Notes: generated from the sequence alone by a model not told the origin. A stretch of 64,000 bases of DNA from Agrobacterium tumefaciens (GCF_005221325.1 NZ_CP039889.1:992001-1056000); one strand, 5' to 3'; shown: positions 1 to 9,809, counted from the first letter of the stretch. Numbers and translations: made by a program.

Positions 1-165
1 CAACTGGACACCGGGCGTATTGAAGCTGGCGAACATCACTCCGGGGATATTTTGGGCAATCGCCTGACACTGGCTGACGGGAGGCCGGCTTGCCGTCTGT
101 GAAAAGGCGGCTCCCGCACAGGCAATCAGGCCTGTCATTGCAAGCATTAGCACGCGTAGCATCAT
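1..165 (-). CDS. Secreted protein of unknown function, N-terminal 55 residues only (truncated by window edge)
   Basis: The gene begins at an ATG pair at 165/162 and runs off the left edge, so only the first 55 codons are seen. The start MMLRVLMLAMTGLIACAGAA is a clear signal peptide with a cleavage-like AFS/Q site, so the product is probably exported to the periplasm. The mature start, SQCQAIAQNIPGVMFASF, resembles exported metallo-beta-lactamase-fold proteins of rhizobia as I remember them. That is only an impression, because no catalytic motif lies inside the window. It points the same way as the YmdB-like gene at 282-1106 and is separated from it by about 115 bases. Confidence 0.6.
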   Translation of the reverse strand, partial: MMLRVLMLAMTGLIACAGAAFSQTASRPPVSQCQAIAQNIPGVMFASFNTPGVQL

Positions 166-281
166 GCCCACTCCCATGAACTTGCGAAGGTTGAGAGGAT
201 GCGGCAGGTTTTGCGGTGCGTCCAGTTACAAGAACGCGAGAGGCTTAGACTCTCGTCATTGTGAACGCTTCCGGCAAACGT

Positions 282-1106
282 TCAGGCCCAGAAGGAGGGC
301 ACTGTTTCCGAAAGCCGCGGGCCGATGCGCAGCGGCGCGATCTTTTCGGCAAGCCCGGTGCGGTCGGAGATTTCAACGCCGACGCCACAGATCGTCGCCG
401 GCCCGCTTGCGGCCTCGAAACGGCCCTTCGGCATTTTGGAAATGAATCGGTTGATCGGCTCTTCCTTCTCCATGCCAAGCGAACTGTCATAATCGCCGCA
501 CATGCCGGCATCAGACATATAGGCCGTGCCGCCATTCAGTATTTGCGCGTCAGCCGTCGGAACATGGGTGTGGGTGCCGACGACGAAGCTCGCGCGGCCA
601 TCAACGAAATGGCCGAAACACTGCTTTTCGCTGGTCGCCTCGGCATGGAAATCGAAGATGATGGCGTCGGCCTGTTCCTTCAGCGGGCAGGCGGCAAGAA
701 TGGTTTCCGCCGACTTGAAAGGATCGTCCAGCTCCGGATGCATGAACACCCGGCCCATGATGTTGGCGACAAGGATACGTGCGCCGTTGCGGGCATAAAA
801 CATGCCCGAGCCCTTACCAGGCGTACCATCGGGATAATTGGCGGGCCGCAGGAACTGGTCGTGGCGCTCGCAGAAGGAAACCGCTTCTTTCTGATCCCAG
901 ACATGGTTGCCGGTGGTCACGACGTCGGCACCGGCATTGATTGTTTCAAGGTAGATATCCTCGGTAATGCCGAAACCGCCGGCGGCATTTTCACCGTTGA
1001 CGATGACGAAATCGAGCTTCAGATCGGAAATCAGCCCCGGCAATCGCTCCCAGACAGCCGTGCGTCCGGTCTTGCCAACCATATCTCCAAGAAAAAGAAG
1101 TCTCAT
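282..1106 (-). CDS. YmdB-like metallophosphoesterase (TIGR00282 family)
   Basis: The 274-residue product matches the size of the YmdB family of dinuclear-metal phosphodiesterases; Bacillus YmdB hydrolyses 2',3'-cyclic nucleotides. Visible metal-ligand motifs are GDMVGKTGR (residues 7-15), VNGENA (36-41), GNHVWD (66-71), the FHAEATSEK block from His154, and GTHTHVPTADA from 177. There is no signal peptide or membrane segment, so it should be cytosolic. It lies about 70 bases downstream of the 5-formyl-THF cyclo-ligase gene on the same strand and may be co-transcribed with it. The family call is secure; the physiological substrate in this organism is unknown. Confidence 0.9.
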   Translation of the reverse strand: MRLLFLGDMVGKTGRTAVWERLPGLISDLKLDFVIVNGENAAGGFGITEDIYLETINAGADVVTTGNHVWDQKEAVSFCERHDQFLRPANYPDGTPGKGSGMFYARNGARILVANIMGRVFMHPELDDPFKSAETILAACPLKEQADAIIFDFHAEATSEKQCFGHFVDGRASFVVGTHTHVPTADAQILNGGTAYMSDAGMCGDYDSSLGMEKEEPINRFISKMPKGRFEAASGPATICGVGVEISDRTGLAEKIAPLRIGPRLSETVPSFWA

Positions 1107-1177
1107 TCACCGCCTCGTTTTGCGTATGTTCTTTGGATTTGCGTCCCTCTAGCGGGTAATCCATCTTTTAAAAAGTG

Positions 1178-1795
1178 CTAAAGCGCCTTTTGTCCCGGAT
1201 CGGCCATCGATAGCGGGGTGGAAAACCAGTGCAGCCCGCTTTCCGTCAGAATGGCGTGGAGCGGCACATCATGCGCCTCCGCCGGTACGGATGGTACTTC
1301 CTGACAATCAAAGGCGATGCCGATGAGGATGGGCTGACGACCCTTGGCGTGCAATCTCGCAATGGCGCGGTCATAGTGCCCCGCACCATAACCGACACGC
1401 TGCCCCTGCCCATCGAAGACGGAAAGAGGCACAAGCAGAATGTCCGGATCAAGAACTTCCGCATCCTCGCCCGGGCCGCTCGTGCCGAAACCGGTCTTCA
1501 CCAGTGGCGTATCCGCCTCGAAGGCGCGAAAGACGATGGTTTCCCGGTCAAGCACCACGGGAAGGACGAGACGCCCGCCCCGTTCACGCAACGCCTCCAT
1601 CAGCGGCCGGGTATCGGCCTCGGAGCGAATGGGCATAAACCCGGAAATGACGGTGCCGGGCGCAAAGGGAATGCCGAAGGCACCATAGGCCGTTATTGAC
1701 AGGCTCTTCTGCTGCCGCTCGGCTGAAGGCAACGCATCGCGCGAGGCAAGCCTTTCGCCACGCAACCTTGCTTTTTCCGCTGCATCGCCCTGCAT
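1178..1795 (-). CDS. 5-formyltetrahydrofolate cyclo-ligase
   Basis: Enzyme of one-carbon metabolism that uses ATP to convert 5-formyl-THF to 5,10-methenyl-THF. At 205 residues it has family length. The basic N terminus (KARLRGERLASRD) and the signature GYGAGHYD at residues 135-142 match the MTHFS family, and SVFDGQGQRVGYG carries the nucleotide/folate-binding turn. The ATG overlaps the TGA of the upstream CNNM-like gene by one base (TGATG at 1793-1797), which suggests translational coupling. In gamma-proteobacteria the equivalent gene (ygfA) follows 6S RNA and zapA. That order is kept here apart from the membrane-protein gene in between. Confidence 0.93.
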   Translation of the reverse strand: MQGDAAEKARLRGERLASRDALPSAERQQKSLSITAYGAFGIPFAPGTVISGFMPIRSEADTRPLMEALRERGGRLVLPVVLDRETIVFRAFEADTPLVKTGFGTSGPGEDAEVLDPDILLVPLSVFDGQGQRVGYGAGHYDRAIARLHAKGRQPILIGIAFDCQEVPSVPAEAHDVPLHAILTESGLHWFSTPLSMADPGQKAL

Positions 1796-3072
1796 CAGGC
1801 GGCCCGGCTCACAAGGACCTTGTCGATACGGTGGCCGTCGAGGTCGATGACTTCGAAACGCCAGCCGTTGCGGGTGACATGTTCACCCAGTTCCGGCAGG
1901 CGGCGGAATTCATCAAGCACAAGACCGGCAACGGTCTCGAACTCGGCATCCTCATCGATCTGGAATCCCATGCGATAAGCGAACTCATCGGCCGGCATCC
2001 AGCCGGCGACGAGGAACGAGCCATCCTCGCGCTCGACCATGGCCGGTTCTTCGTCATTATCTTCCTGAAAGGCGCCGGTAATGGCCTCCAGAACGTCGCC
2101 GGAACTGACGATACCTTCGAAATGGCCGTATTCGTCATAGACTAGCACCATATGCACCGTGGAGCGACGCAGCGACTGGATGACATCCACCGCGCTCGTC
2201 AGGTCAGAGACAACGGGAACCTCGCGCAGAAGTTCGCGCACATCCAGCTCCTTGCCCGAGGCAAGCGCATCGAAGGCGTCCTTGGCGAAAAGTACGCCCA
2301 GAATTTCATCGGAAGCGCCGTTGCGCACCGGAAGGCGTGAACGCTGCGTCTGGCGAAGCTGCTCCCGGATTTCCTGTGCACTGTCTTCGATATCGACCAC
2401 TTCGACATCGCGGCGTGGCGTCATGAGGCCACGCGCATTACGGTCGGCAAGGCGCATGACGCTGGTGATCATCGCCGATTCCTCGGTCTCGATCACACCG
2501 GCACTATGGGCTTCGGCCAGAACCGTGCGAATTTCATCGTCCGTCACCGAAGCGTTGGACTCACCGCTATGGCCGAGAATTGCCAGAACGACCTTGCCGG
2601 ATTTATCCAGCAGCCACACCAGCGGCGCGCCGACGCGTGACAGCATCACCATGGTAGGCGCGACACGGGCGGCGATTTTTTCGGGATCGCGCAGAGCGAT
2701 CTGCTTCGGCACCAGCTCGCCGACGATCAGCGACAGATAGGTGATGGCAACGACAACCGAGCCTACACCGATAGCATCGGCGGCACGATCGGGAACGCCC
2801 TGCTCCAGAAGCCATCCGGTGAACCGGGCGCCAAGCGTGGCGCCGGAAAACGCACCGGACAGAACGCCGACCAACGTAATGCCGATCTGAACCGTGGAAA
2901 GGAACCGTCCGGGATTTTCAGAAAGGCCAAGCGCCATGGTGGCGCCCCTGCTGCCTTGCGCGGCAAGCACCTTGAGCCTCGCCGGTCTGGAGGAGACAAC
3001 GGCAAGCTCGGACATGGCAAGCACACCGTTCAATACGGTGAGCAGGACCACGATCATAATTTCAGTAAACAA
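1795..3072 (-). CDS. CNNM/CorC-HlyC family membrane protein (DUF21-CBS-CorC_HlyC)
   Basis: Predicted integral membrane protein with a DUF21 transmembrane domain (about residues 1-190), two CBS domains (about 205-330, from LMTPRRDVEVV to VSSGDVLEAI) and a C-terminal CorC_HlyC domain (about 345-425). This architecture is linked to divalent-cation (Mg/Co) export or its control. I place the start at the TTG at 3072 (product LFTEIMIVVLL...), preceded by AAAGAG 6 bases upstream, which gives 425 residues, the usual length. An open frame continues to 3288 but would add 72 residues without membrane or signal character and would run towards the 6S RNA. The stop codon overlaps the cyclo-ligase start. 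Confidence 0.88.
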   Translation of the reverse strand: MFTEIMIVVLLTVLNGVLAMSELAVVSSRPARLKVLAAQGSRGATMALGLSENPGRFLSTVQIGITLVGVLSGAFSGATLGARFTGWLLEQGVPDRAADAIGVGSVVVAITYLSLIVGELVPKQIALRDPEKIAARVAPTMVMLSRVGAPLVWLLDKSGKVVLAILGHSGESNASVTDDEIRTVLAEAHSAGVIETEESAMITSVMRLADRNARGLMTPRRDVEVVDIEDSAQEIREQLRQTQRSRLPVRNGASDEILGVLFAKDAFDALASGKELDVRELLREVPVVSDLTSAVDVIQSLRRSTVHMVLVYDEYGHFEGIVSSGDVLEAITGAFQEDNDEEPAMVEREDGSFLVAGWMPADEFAYRMGFQIDEDAEFETVAGLVLDEFRRLPELGEHVTRNGWRFEVIDLDGHRIDKVLVSRAA

Positions 3073-3287
3073 GTTTAGCTCTTTGGGCTGTTGAACGGCA
3101 GGTCGCGGTTTTGACCGCAGGACCCTTTGATATAAAAGGGCATAACAGACATACCAATCCGAATAATAGGCAATTGTTCCGCCATTGCAATGACAGCGAT
3201 ATAAAAAAGCCTTGCCCGGCAGTAATGAAAAATAACTGTCGACGATAAAATAATCAGGTGAAGAACGGGGGTTGACCCGAAACTTCA

Positions 3288-3446
3288 AGCGCGATCCACG
3301 GCGACCGATGGAGATTTACGATCCTGGGTGCCTACAAAAGTAGGTGGGTACCGTGTGTCCAGCCCCACGGGACTGGCCAGGGACAGCTCCCTTTGGATCG
3401 AGTATGGCCCCAGGGATTGTGGTTCCTGTCGGGAAGCGCAGAACGC
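3288..3446 (-). ncRNA. ssrS: 6S RNA
   Basis: Regulator of sigma70-RNA polymerase. On the minus strand, between zapA and the cyclo-ligase operon (the conserved ssrS position), the sequence carries alphaproteobacterial 6S hallmarks. AATCCCTGGG near 3410-3420 can pair with CACCCAGGATCG near 3320-3331. A 3'-side hairpin CCTAC-TTTT-GTAGG lies near 3330-3345. A GGGA-GCTG-TCCC apical hairpin lies near 3378-3392. GCGC...CGAC at the 5' end can pair with GTCG...GCGC at the 3' end as the closing stem. The ends are approximate, set from that stem. A 74-codon open frame across it (3285-3509) is not a protein gene. Confidence 0.82.
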
Positions 3447-3524
3447 ATCCAAGATATAGGACGGATTGAAGGAAACCGCCAGAGGGCCGATAACGAATTT
3501 TGCCGGCACGGAAAGTTCGCCCGA

Positions 3525-3902
3525 TTAATGGGCCGCGGGTTTTGGACGTTCGAGCAGTTTTTCGGTAATACCGTTCAGCCGGTCAGCCAGATCGCCAATG
3601 GCAACAGCCACTATTTCATCCGATTTCGCCTTGTGCTCGGCCATGCCGTCGCGGTTGCGGGAAAGGGATGCGACCTCCCCCTCCAGCCTCTCGATCTTGC
3701 GGTTGAGTTCGGAAAGTTCATCCATCACCATGATACCGGCCATCACAGTGAGCCTCAGATCGCCGATTTCGCCGAACTGGCTCTTGAGATGCCCGACATA
3801 CCGATCAAAACGGGTGGCGAGATCGGTCAGGTGGTCTTCCTGCCCCGCCTCGCAGGCCATGCGATAGGCCTTGCCATCGATCATAACAGTGACTTGCGCC
3901 AT
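3525..3902 (-). CDS. zapA: Cell division protein ZapA
   Basis: ZapA binds and cross-links FtsZ filaments at the division site. The 125-residue product begins MAQVTVMIDGKAYRM, the usual ZapA N-terminal beta-hairpin. A DLATRFDRYVGHLKS block follows, then a long coiled coil (LSELNRKIERLEGEVASLSRN). It has no signal peptide and is cytosolic. It lies 10 bases downstream of the coiled-coil DUF4164 gene and upstream of 6S RNA, so the three probably share a transcript. The C-terminal tail ending RPKPAAH is low-complexity and typical of the rhizobial form. Confidence 0.92.
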   Translation of the reverse strand: MAQVTVMIDGKAYRMACEAGQEDHLTDLATRFDRYVGHLKSQFGEIGDLRLTVMAGIMVMDELSELNRKIERLEGEVASLSRNRDGMAEHKAKSDEIVAVAIGDLADRLNGITEKLLERPKPAAH

Positions 3903-3912
3903 GAAACCGCTC

Positions 3913-4185
3913 CTATCGATCCAGCACCGCGCGGATCGTCTCCATGGCCGTTACCAGCCGACGGGAAACCTCGCGATTGACTTCTTCAAGACGGTTGGCG
4001 CGAAACTCGGCCTGATCAAGCTCGTGTGCAAGCCTGGCGCGGTCGACATGGACCCGCTTGACCTCATTATCGATCTCGCCCGTCTCCCTTTGCCGCTCGA
4101 TACGCATATCGATGGCATTTTCGAGATTTGTGATGGCAGCATTCAGCTCCGTCAGCGCAGATTGTACGGTCTTCTCAGCCGACAT
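3913..4185 (-). CDS. DUF4164 family coiled-coil protein
   Basis: A 90-residue protein, almost entirely a predicted alpha-helical coiled coil (VQSALTELNAAITNLENAI..., LAHELDQAEFRANRLEEVN). It has no signal peptide, membrane segment or catalytic motif. DUF4164 proteins commonly sit just upstream of zapA in Rhizobiales, and the 10-base gap here suggests a functional link to division, which is inference. I chose the ATG at 4185 because it is preceded by GGAAAA. An upstream in-frame GTG at 4209 would add only eight residues. Confidence 0.8.
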   Translation of the reverse strand: MSAEKTVQSALTELNAAITNLENAIDMRIERQRETGEIDNEVKRVHVDRARLAHELDQAEFRANRLEEVNREVSRRLVTAMETIRAVLDR

Positions 4186-4371
4186 CGTTTTTTCCAACTC
4201 GCACGCCACCGGCCGAATCGTCCGGTTTCAGGCCTTTTCCACAGTCACGAGGTTATTACCCGATTTACCATCCCGTCAATCAAACCAGTGCATTGAGGCG
4301 TTTTGCTCTGTGGATGAACGAAGAAGCGCCGGCCCCCATCGCACGATTTTTGTCGAGACAGCCGATTTTCT

Positions 4372-4379
4372 AAACGATT
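4372..4379. promoter_or_regulatory. LacI-family-like operator core upstream of tkt
   Basis: The palindromic core AAACGATT fits the AANCGNTT consensus of many LacI/GalR-family operators. It lies about 130 bases upstream of the tkt start in the divergent DUF4164/tkt spacer. Similar cores occur upstream of fba and of the DUF1036-pyk pair. Binding is inferred only. Confidence 0.35.
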
Positions 4380-4459
4380 TTTATCCTTGGGCGAACCGCA
4401 ATTGCCCGCGGATTTATTGACTTGCCTGCCTCACCTGCTATGGATCAACCCGCTTTTTG

Positions 4460-4479
4460 GATAGTTGCGTAAAACTATC
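4460..4479. promoter_or_regulatory. Inverted repeat in the tkt leader
   Basis: GATAGTT and AACTATC form perfect 7-base arms around a 6-base spacer, ending 29 bases before the tkt start codon. It could be an operator or a small hairpin in the 5' leader. No T-run follows, so it is not an intrinsic terminator. Confidence 0.35.
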
Positions 4480-4508
4480 TCCTTTCACCCGGAACAGACG
4501 GAAAAGCC

Positions 4509-6491
4509 ATGATTTCTCGCGACAAACACAACCGGATGGCAAATGCGATCCGCTTTCTTGCCATGGATGCAGTGGAGAAGGCCAATTCCGGCCATCCCGG
4601 ACTGCCGATGGGCGCAGCCGATGTCGCCACCGTTCTTTTCACCCGCTACCTGAAATTCGATCCCAAGGCACCGCTGTGGGCAGACCGTGATCGCTTCGTG
4701 CTGTCGGCAGGCCATGGCTCGATGCTTCTTTACTCGCTGCTCTATCTGACGGGCTACGAGGACATGACGATCGACGAGATCAAGCGCTTCCGTCAGTTCG
4801 GGTCCAAGACCGCCGGTCACCCGGAATATGGTCATGCCACCGGCATTGAAACGACCACCGGCCCGCTCGGCCAGGGCATCGCCAACGCCGTCGGCATGGC
4901 AATCGCCGAACGCAAGCTGGAAGAGGAATTCGGTTCCGACCTGCAGAGCCACTTCACCTATGTGTTGTGCGGCGATGGCTGCCTCATGGAAGGCATCAGC
5001 CACGAAGCCATCGCGCTTGCCGGCCACCTGAAGCTCAACAAGCTCGTTCTTTTCTGGGACGACAACAACATCACCATCGACGGTGAAGTGGGTCTTTCCG
5101 ACAGCACCGACCAGATCGCACGCTTCAACGCGGTCCACTGGAACACGATCCGTGTCGACGGCCATGATCCGGACGCGATTGCCGCCGCCATCGAAGCTGC
5201 GCAGAAATCCGACCGCCCGACCTTCATCGCCTGCAAGACCGTCATCGGTTTCGGCGCGCCCAACAAGCAGGGCACCCATAAGGTGCACGGCAATCCGCTC
5301 GGCGCCGAAGAAATCGCCGCTGCCCGCAAGAGCCTGAACTGGGAAGCAGAAGCCTTCGTCATTCCGGAAGACGTGCTCGATGCATGGCGCCTTGCCGGCC
5401 TGCGCTCCACCAAGACCCGCCAGGACTGGGAAGCCCGCCTCGAAGCCGCTGAGACGGCCAAGAAGGCCGAATTCAAGCGCCGCTTCTCCGGCGAACTGAC
5501 CGGCAACTTCGACAGCTCCATCGATGCCTTCAAGAAGAAGATCATCGAGAACAACCCGACCGTTGCCACCCGCAAGGCCTCGGAAGACTCGCTCGAAGTA
5601 ATCAACGGCATCCTGCCGGAAATGATCGGCGGTTCGGCCGACCTGACGCCGTCCAATAACACCAAGACCAGCCAGATGAAGTCCATCACGCCGACGGACT
5701 TCTCCGGCCGTTACCTGCATTACGGCATCCGCGAGCACGGCATGGCTGCGGCCATGAACGGCATCGCGCTGCATGGCGGTCTCATCCCCTATGCCGGCGG
5801 CTTCCTGATCTTCTCGGACTATTGCCGTCCGTCGATCCGCCTTGCCGCGCTGATGGGCATCCGCGTCGTCCACGTTCTGACCCATGATTCCATCGGTGTC
5901 GGCGAAGACGGCCCGACCCACCAGCCGGTCGAACAGATCGCAGCGCTGCGCGCCATTCCGAACCTGCTCGTCTTCCGCCCGGCGGATGAAACCGAGACGG
6001 CGGAATGCTGGCAGCTGGCACTGGAACAGAAGCACCGTCCCTCGGCGCTGGCGCTTACCCGCCAGAATCTGGCGCCTTCGCGCAAGGAATATGAAGAGAA
6101 GAACCTGTCCGCTTACGGCGCATACGAACTCGTATCCGCCAGCGACGCCAAGGTTTCGATCTTCGCTTCCGGTTCGGAAGTGGAAGTGGCGCTCAAGGCT
6201 GCCGCAACGCTGAAGGATAAGGGCGTTTCCGCCCGCGTCGTTTCCGTTCCCTGCTTCGAACTCTTCAAGGAACAGCCGGAAACCTATCGTAACGCCATCA
6301 TCGGCAAGGCTCCGGTCAAGATCGCGGTGGAAGCCGCCATCCGCCAGGGTTGGGATTACTTCATCGGTAATGACGGCGCTTTCGTCGGCATGCACTCCTT
6401 TGGAGCCTCTGCGCCGGCGAAGGATCTCTTCAAGCACTTCGGTATCACGGCGGAAGCCGTCGTCGCCGCAGTCGAGGCAAAACTTGCATGA
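4509..6491 (+). CDS. tkt: Transketolase
   Basis: ThDP-dependent enzyme that moves two-carbon units between ketose and aldose phosphates in the pentose phosphate pathway. The 660 residues match bacterial transketolases. Visible are SGHPG (27-31), GHGSMLLY from 69, TTGPLGQG (116-123) and the ThDP/Mg motif GDGCLMEG (155-162) with Asn186-Asn187. The second-half segment [16 protein letters not shown] contains the catalytic Glu that protonates ThDP. It is the first gene of the tkt-gap-pgk-fba block; gap follows after 62 bases with no clear terminator, so read-through is likely. The leader holds a LacI-like core and an inverted repeat. Confidence 0.97.
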   Translation: MISRDKHNRMANAIRFLAMDAVEKANSGHPGLPMGAADVATVLFTRYLKFDPKAPLWADRDRFVLSAGHGSMLLYSLLYLTGYEDMTIDEIKRFRQFGSKTAGHPEYGHATGIETTTGPLGQGIANAVGMAIAERKLEEEFGSDLQSHFTYVLCGDGCLMEGISHEAIALAGHLKLNKLVLFWDDNNITIDGEVGLSDSTDQIARFNAVHWNTIRVDGHDPDAIAAAIEAAQKSDRPTFIACKTVIGFGAPNKQGTHKVHGNPLGAEEIAAARKSLNWEAEAFVIPEDVLDAWRLAGLRSTKTRQDWEARLEAAETAKKAEFKRRFSGELTGNFDSSIDAFKKKIIENNPTVATRKASEDSLEVINGILPEMIGGSADLTPSNNTKTSQMKSITPTDFSGRYLHYGIREHGMAAAMNGIALHGGLIPYAGGFLIFSDYCRPSIRLAALMGIRVVHVLTHDSIGVGEDGPTHQPVEQIAALRAIPNLLVFRPADETETAECWQLALEQKHRPSALALTRQNLAPSRKEYEEKNLSAYGAYELVSASDAKVSIFASGSEVEVALKAAATLKDKGVSARVVSVPCFELFKEQPETYRNAIIGKAPVKIAVEAAIRQGWDYFIGNDGAFVGMHSFGASAPAKDLFKHFGITAEAVVAAVEAKLA

Positions 6492-6553
6492 GGGCTCCCA
6501 AGGCCCTCACATTCCGCATAGACCAAGCACATATCTTGTTCGGGAGACTGTAA

Positions 6554-7564
6554 ATGACTGTAAAAGTTGCCATTAACGGCTTCGGCCGCATCGGCCGCAA
6601 TGTTCTGCGCGCCATCGTCGAATCCGGCCGTGCCGATATCGAAGTCGTTGCCATCAACGACCTCGGTCCGGTTGAAACCAACGCCCACCTGCTGCGCTAC
6701 GATTCGATCCACGGCAAGTTCCCTGCCGAAGTAAAGGTCGAAGGCGACACGATCATCGTTGGCGGCGGCAAGCCGATTAAGGTCACGGCCGTTCGCGATC
6801 CGGCAACCCTGCCGCACAAGGAACTCGGCGTCGATATCGCTCTTGAGTGCACCGGCATCTTCACCGCCCGCGACAAGGCCGCCGCTCACCTGACAGCCGG
6901 CGCAAAGCGCGTCATCGTATCCGCTCCCGCTGACGGCGCTGACCTCACGGTCGTCTTCGGCGTCAACGACGACCAGCTGACGAAGGACCATCTGGTCATT
7001 TCCAACGCCTCCTGCACCACCAACTGCCTTGTACCGGTCGTGAAGGTTCTCGACGACGTCATTGGCATCGACCATGGCTTCATGACCACGATCCACTCCT
7101 ACACCGGCGACCAGCCGACGCTGGACACCATGCACAAGGATCTGTACCGCGCCCGCGCCGCAGCCCTGTCCATGATCCCGACGTCCACCGGTGCAGCCAA
7201 GGCCGTTGGCCTCGTTCTGCCGCATCTCAAGGGCAAGCTGGACGGCACGTCGATCCGCGTTCCGACCCCGAACGTTTCGGTCGTCGACTTCAAGTTCATC
7301 GCCAAGCGCGACACGACTGTTGAAGAAGTCAACGAAGCGATCAAGGCTGCTTCCAACGGCAAGCTGAAGGGCATCCTCGGCTACACCGAAGAGCCGCTGG
7401 TCTCCCGCGACTTCAACCACGACAGCCATTCCTCGATCTTCGCGATCGACCAGACCAAGGTCATGGAAGGCAAGTTCGTCCGCGTTCTGTCCTGGTACGA
7501 CAACGAGTGGGGCTTCTCCAACCGCATGTCGGACACGGCCGTCGCATTCGCGAAGACCATCTAA
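6554..7564 (+). CDS. gap: Glyceraldehyde-3-phosphate dehydrogenase, type I
   Basis: Oxidises glyceraldehyde-3-phosphate to 1,3-bisphosphoglycerate with NAD. The 336 residues carry the N-terminal Rossmann motif [10 protein letters not shown] (7-16), the catalytic SNASCTTNC with Cys154, and the activating His181 in HSYTGDQ. Asp36 in AINDLG favours NAD over NADP, by analogy with characterised enzymes. The C-terminal [12 protein letters not shown] is the family signature. It follows tkt by 62 bases and ends 24 bases before a strong terminator, so tkt-gap probably form one operon. Confidence 0.97.
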   Translation: MTVKVAINGFGRIGRNVLRAIVESGRADIEVVAINDLGPVETNAHLLRYDSIHGKFPAEVKVEGDTIIVGGGKPIKVTAVRDPATLPHKELGVDIALECTGIFTARDKAAAHLTAGAKRVIVSAPADGADLTVVFGVNDDQLTKDHLVISNASCTTNCLVPVVKVLDDVIGIDHGFMTTIHSYTGDQPTLDTMHKDLYRARAAALSMIPTSTGAAKAVGLVLPHLKGKLDGTSIRVPTPNVSVVDFKFIAKRDTTVEEVNEAIKAASNGKLKGILGYTEEPLVSRDFNHDSHSSIFAIDQTKVMEGKFVRVLSWYDNEWGFSNRMSDTAVAFAKTI

Positions 7565-7571
7565 CGAAAAC

Positions 7572-7585
7572 GCATCGATCGATGC
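7572..7585. repeat. 14-base perfect palindrome after gap
   Basis: GCATCGATCGATGC lies between the gap stop codon and its terminator hairpin. No function is evident; it might extend the 3' structure of the tkt-gap transcript. Confidence 0.4.
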
Positions 7586-7588
7586 AGG

Positions 7589-7619
7589 TCCGGCGGGAGC
7601 AATCCCGCCGGATTTTTTA
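7589..7619 (+). terminator. Rho-independent terminator of gap
   Basis: TCCGGCGGGA and TCCCGCCGGA form a 10-base perfect stem around GCAA, followed by a T-run at 7613-7618. It ends the tkt-gap transcript. Confidence 0.9.
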
Positions 7620-7880
7620 TTCTCGATTTTCCTCCTCTATGCCGCCAAGTTTTCAATTTCCTGCCTTTGTCTGGTCCATTTTGAGACTGACAACAGCGAC
7701 AGGGATAACGGTCGTGCGCAATGCACTTCGGCCCTGCCGTATCTTTCGATACACCCCGCCTTGCGTCGCCTTTCAACGCCACCAAGCCAGCGCTGACAGA
7801 CCGCAACCCGTGGCGCATTGACTGCGAACGTGCAGAGCATTCATTGCGGCGGCCAATGCGGTGTGAAAGAGGCGGTGGAC

Positions 7881-9742
7881 GTGGAATCATTTTATCTTCT
7901 GTTGCTGGTCGCAACTGTTCTGGTTCTCGTCGCGGCCTTTTCCAGCCTCATCGCCTTCCGCTTCGGCGCGCCGCTGCTGTTGCTCTTCCTTGTCATCGGG
8001 CTTGCGGCGGGCGTGGATGGCCTCGGCATCGAATTCACCAACAATCCGCTCGCCTATATGCTCGGCTCGCTCATACTTGCCGTCATCCTCTTCGATTCCG
8101 GCTTCGGCACCTCCCTGCAATCCTTTCGGCTTTCTGCGGCACCCGCCGTCGCGCTCGCCACCGTCGGCGTCATCCTCACATCCGTGTTCTTCGCAGGCGC
8201 AGCCGCCCTGCTGCTCGGGCTTTCCTGGCTGGAGGGCCTGCTGCTCGGCGCCATCGTCGCCTCCACGGATGCGGCGGCCGTGTTCTTCCTGCTGCGCATC
8301 GGCGGCATCCATATCCGCGATCAGGTGCGCTCGACGCTGGAGGTGGAGTCCGGCACCAACGATCCGATGGCCATCTTTCTCACCGTTGCGCTGGTCGAGA
8401 TCATCGCCAAGGGTCAGGGTCTGGCCGGCATCGACAGCGGTTTCCTGCTGCTCTTCGTCGAGGAAATGGGGCTTGGCCTGATCTTCGGCCTGCTCGGCGG
8501 CGTCATGATCGCCACCGTCGTCAATCGCTTCGCCGCCGACCGCGGGCTGGCGCCGATCTTCGTGCTGGCACTGGCGCTGCTCGTTTTCTCCTTCACCGGC
8601 GCGATCGGCGGCAGCGGTTGGCGGTCTATGTAGCGGGTATCGTTGCCGGCAACCGCAGGATCTTCGCCAAGGAGACCATCCGCCGTTTCCACGAGGGGCT
8701 GACCTGGCTTGCCCAGATCATCATGTTCCTGATGCTCGGCCTGCTCGCCACACCGTCGCAATTTCCGGCGATCGCCATTCCGGCCGTGCTGCTGGCACTT
8801 TTCCTGATCTTCGTCGCCCGCCCGCTCGCAGTGTGGCTGAGCCTCATGCCGTTCAACTATACCCAGCAGGAAACCTCCTTCGTGGCATGGGTCGGCCTGC
8901 GCGGCGCGGTTTCCATCCTGCTCGCCATCATGCCCATCCTCGGCGGGCTGGACGATGCGCAGATCTATTTCAACGCCGCCTTCATCATCGTTCTTGTATC
9001 GCTCCTCGTTCAGGGTTGGACCATCAAGCCGGTGGCGACAAGGCTCGGGCTGATCGTGCCGCCGCGTATGGGCGAGGTCGACAAGCTGGAGGTCGATCTT
9101 CCCGGCACTGCCAATCACGAGTTGATTTCCTACCGGGTCGCCAAAGGCAGCGCCATCATGCAGGGCGAGCGCATTCCCCGCTGGGCGATGCCCTCGCTGG
9201 TGGTGCGCGACGGCAAGTCGATCCGTTATCAATATGCCGGACGCCTGCGTGAAAACGATCTCGTCTATCTGTTTATCGCACCCGGCTATATCAGGCTGCT
9301 CGACCGGCTGTTTGCAAGCGCGCTGCCGGTCGCGGATGACGACGCCGATTTCTTCGGCACCTTCGCGATCTCGCCCGCCCGTCCGGCAACGGAACTCGAT
9401 GCTGCCTACGGTCCCGGCATCATTTCGCCGGCTGAACACGCCATGAGCATCGCAGAACTCATCGAGGCACGCCTTTCGGGCAAGGCGGATTATGCCGATC
9501 GGGTGCGTCTCGGCTCCATCGTTCTGATCGTTCGGGCGCTGGACGAACATGAGGCAATCACAGGCGTCGGCATCTCGCTTGAGCCTGTCGAACCGGCCAT
9601 CGGCCTGCCGATATTCATCAGCTTTTCGGAAATTCTCCGCCGTGCGCGCACGCATCTGGCACAACGGCGTCAGTTGCGTTCCGCCGATGCCAGCGAGAGC
9701 GTTTCCGCACCTCCGAAGACGGTGACAGAAAATGAGGCCTGA
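7881..9742 (+). pseudogene. CPA1-type monovalent cation/proton antiporter (NhaP2/CvrA-like), frameshifted near 8616-8620
   Basis: The product would be an inner-membrane Na+ or K+/H+ exchanger. The first frame (GTG at 7881, RBS AAGAGG) codes about 250 residues of membrane helices, including the ion-site-like LGAIVASTDAAAVF and LEVESGTNDPMA, then meets TAG at 8631. The family continues in another frame from LAVYVAGIVAGN at 8618 through VGLRGAVSILLAI to a TrkA_C-like cytosolic tail (about 9080-9300) and the stop at 9742. Relatives read GGSG-x-LAVY where this reads GGSG-LAVY, so loss of 4 bases explains both the missing residue and the frame change. Both halves keep normal composition, so the lesion is recent or a sequence error. 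It ends 67 bases before pgk. Confidence 0.82.
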
Positions 9743-9809
9743 CCGGCTTGCGTCGTCAATCAGGCATAGTATGGTCCGTGCCGAACTCGCAACAAATCAG
9801 GATCGACCC

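Noticed and set aside
261..1181. 306-codon plus-strand frame opposite the YmdB-like gene
   Set aside because: Shadow of a conserved phosphoesterase, which has all its metal motifs on the minus strand.
3073..3288. N-terminal extension of the CNNM-like protein
   Set aside because: The extra 72 residues lack membrane or signal features; the TTG at 3072 has a better RBS and gives family length.
3285..3509. 74-codon minus-strand frame between zapA and the CNNM gene
   Set aside because: It coincides with the 6S RNA; the peptide is featureless and there is no good RBS.
4485..6437. 650-codon open frame opposite tkt
   Set aside because: It lies wholly antisense to a strongly conserved transketolase and reads as the GC-bias shadow typical of high-GC genes, with no recognisable domain.
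8414..9664. 416-codon minus-strand frame opposite the antiporter
   Set aside because: Shadow frame, rich in Arg, Asp and His with no domain; the sense strand holds the antiporter halves.
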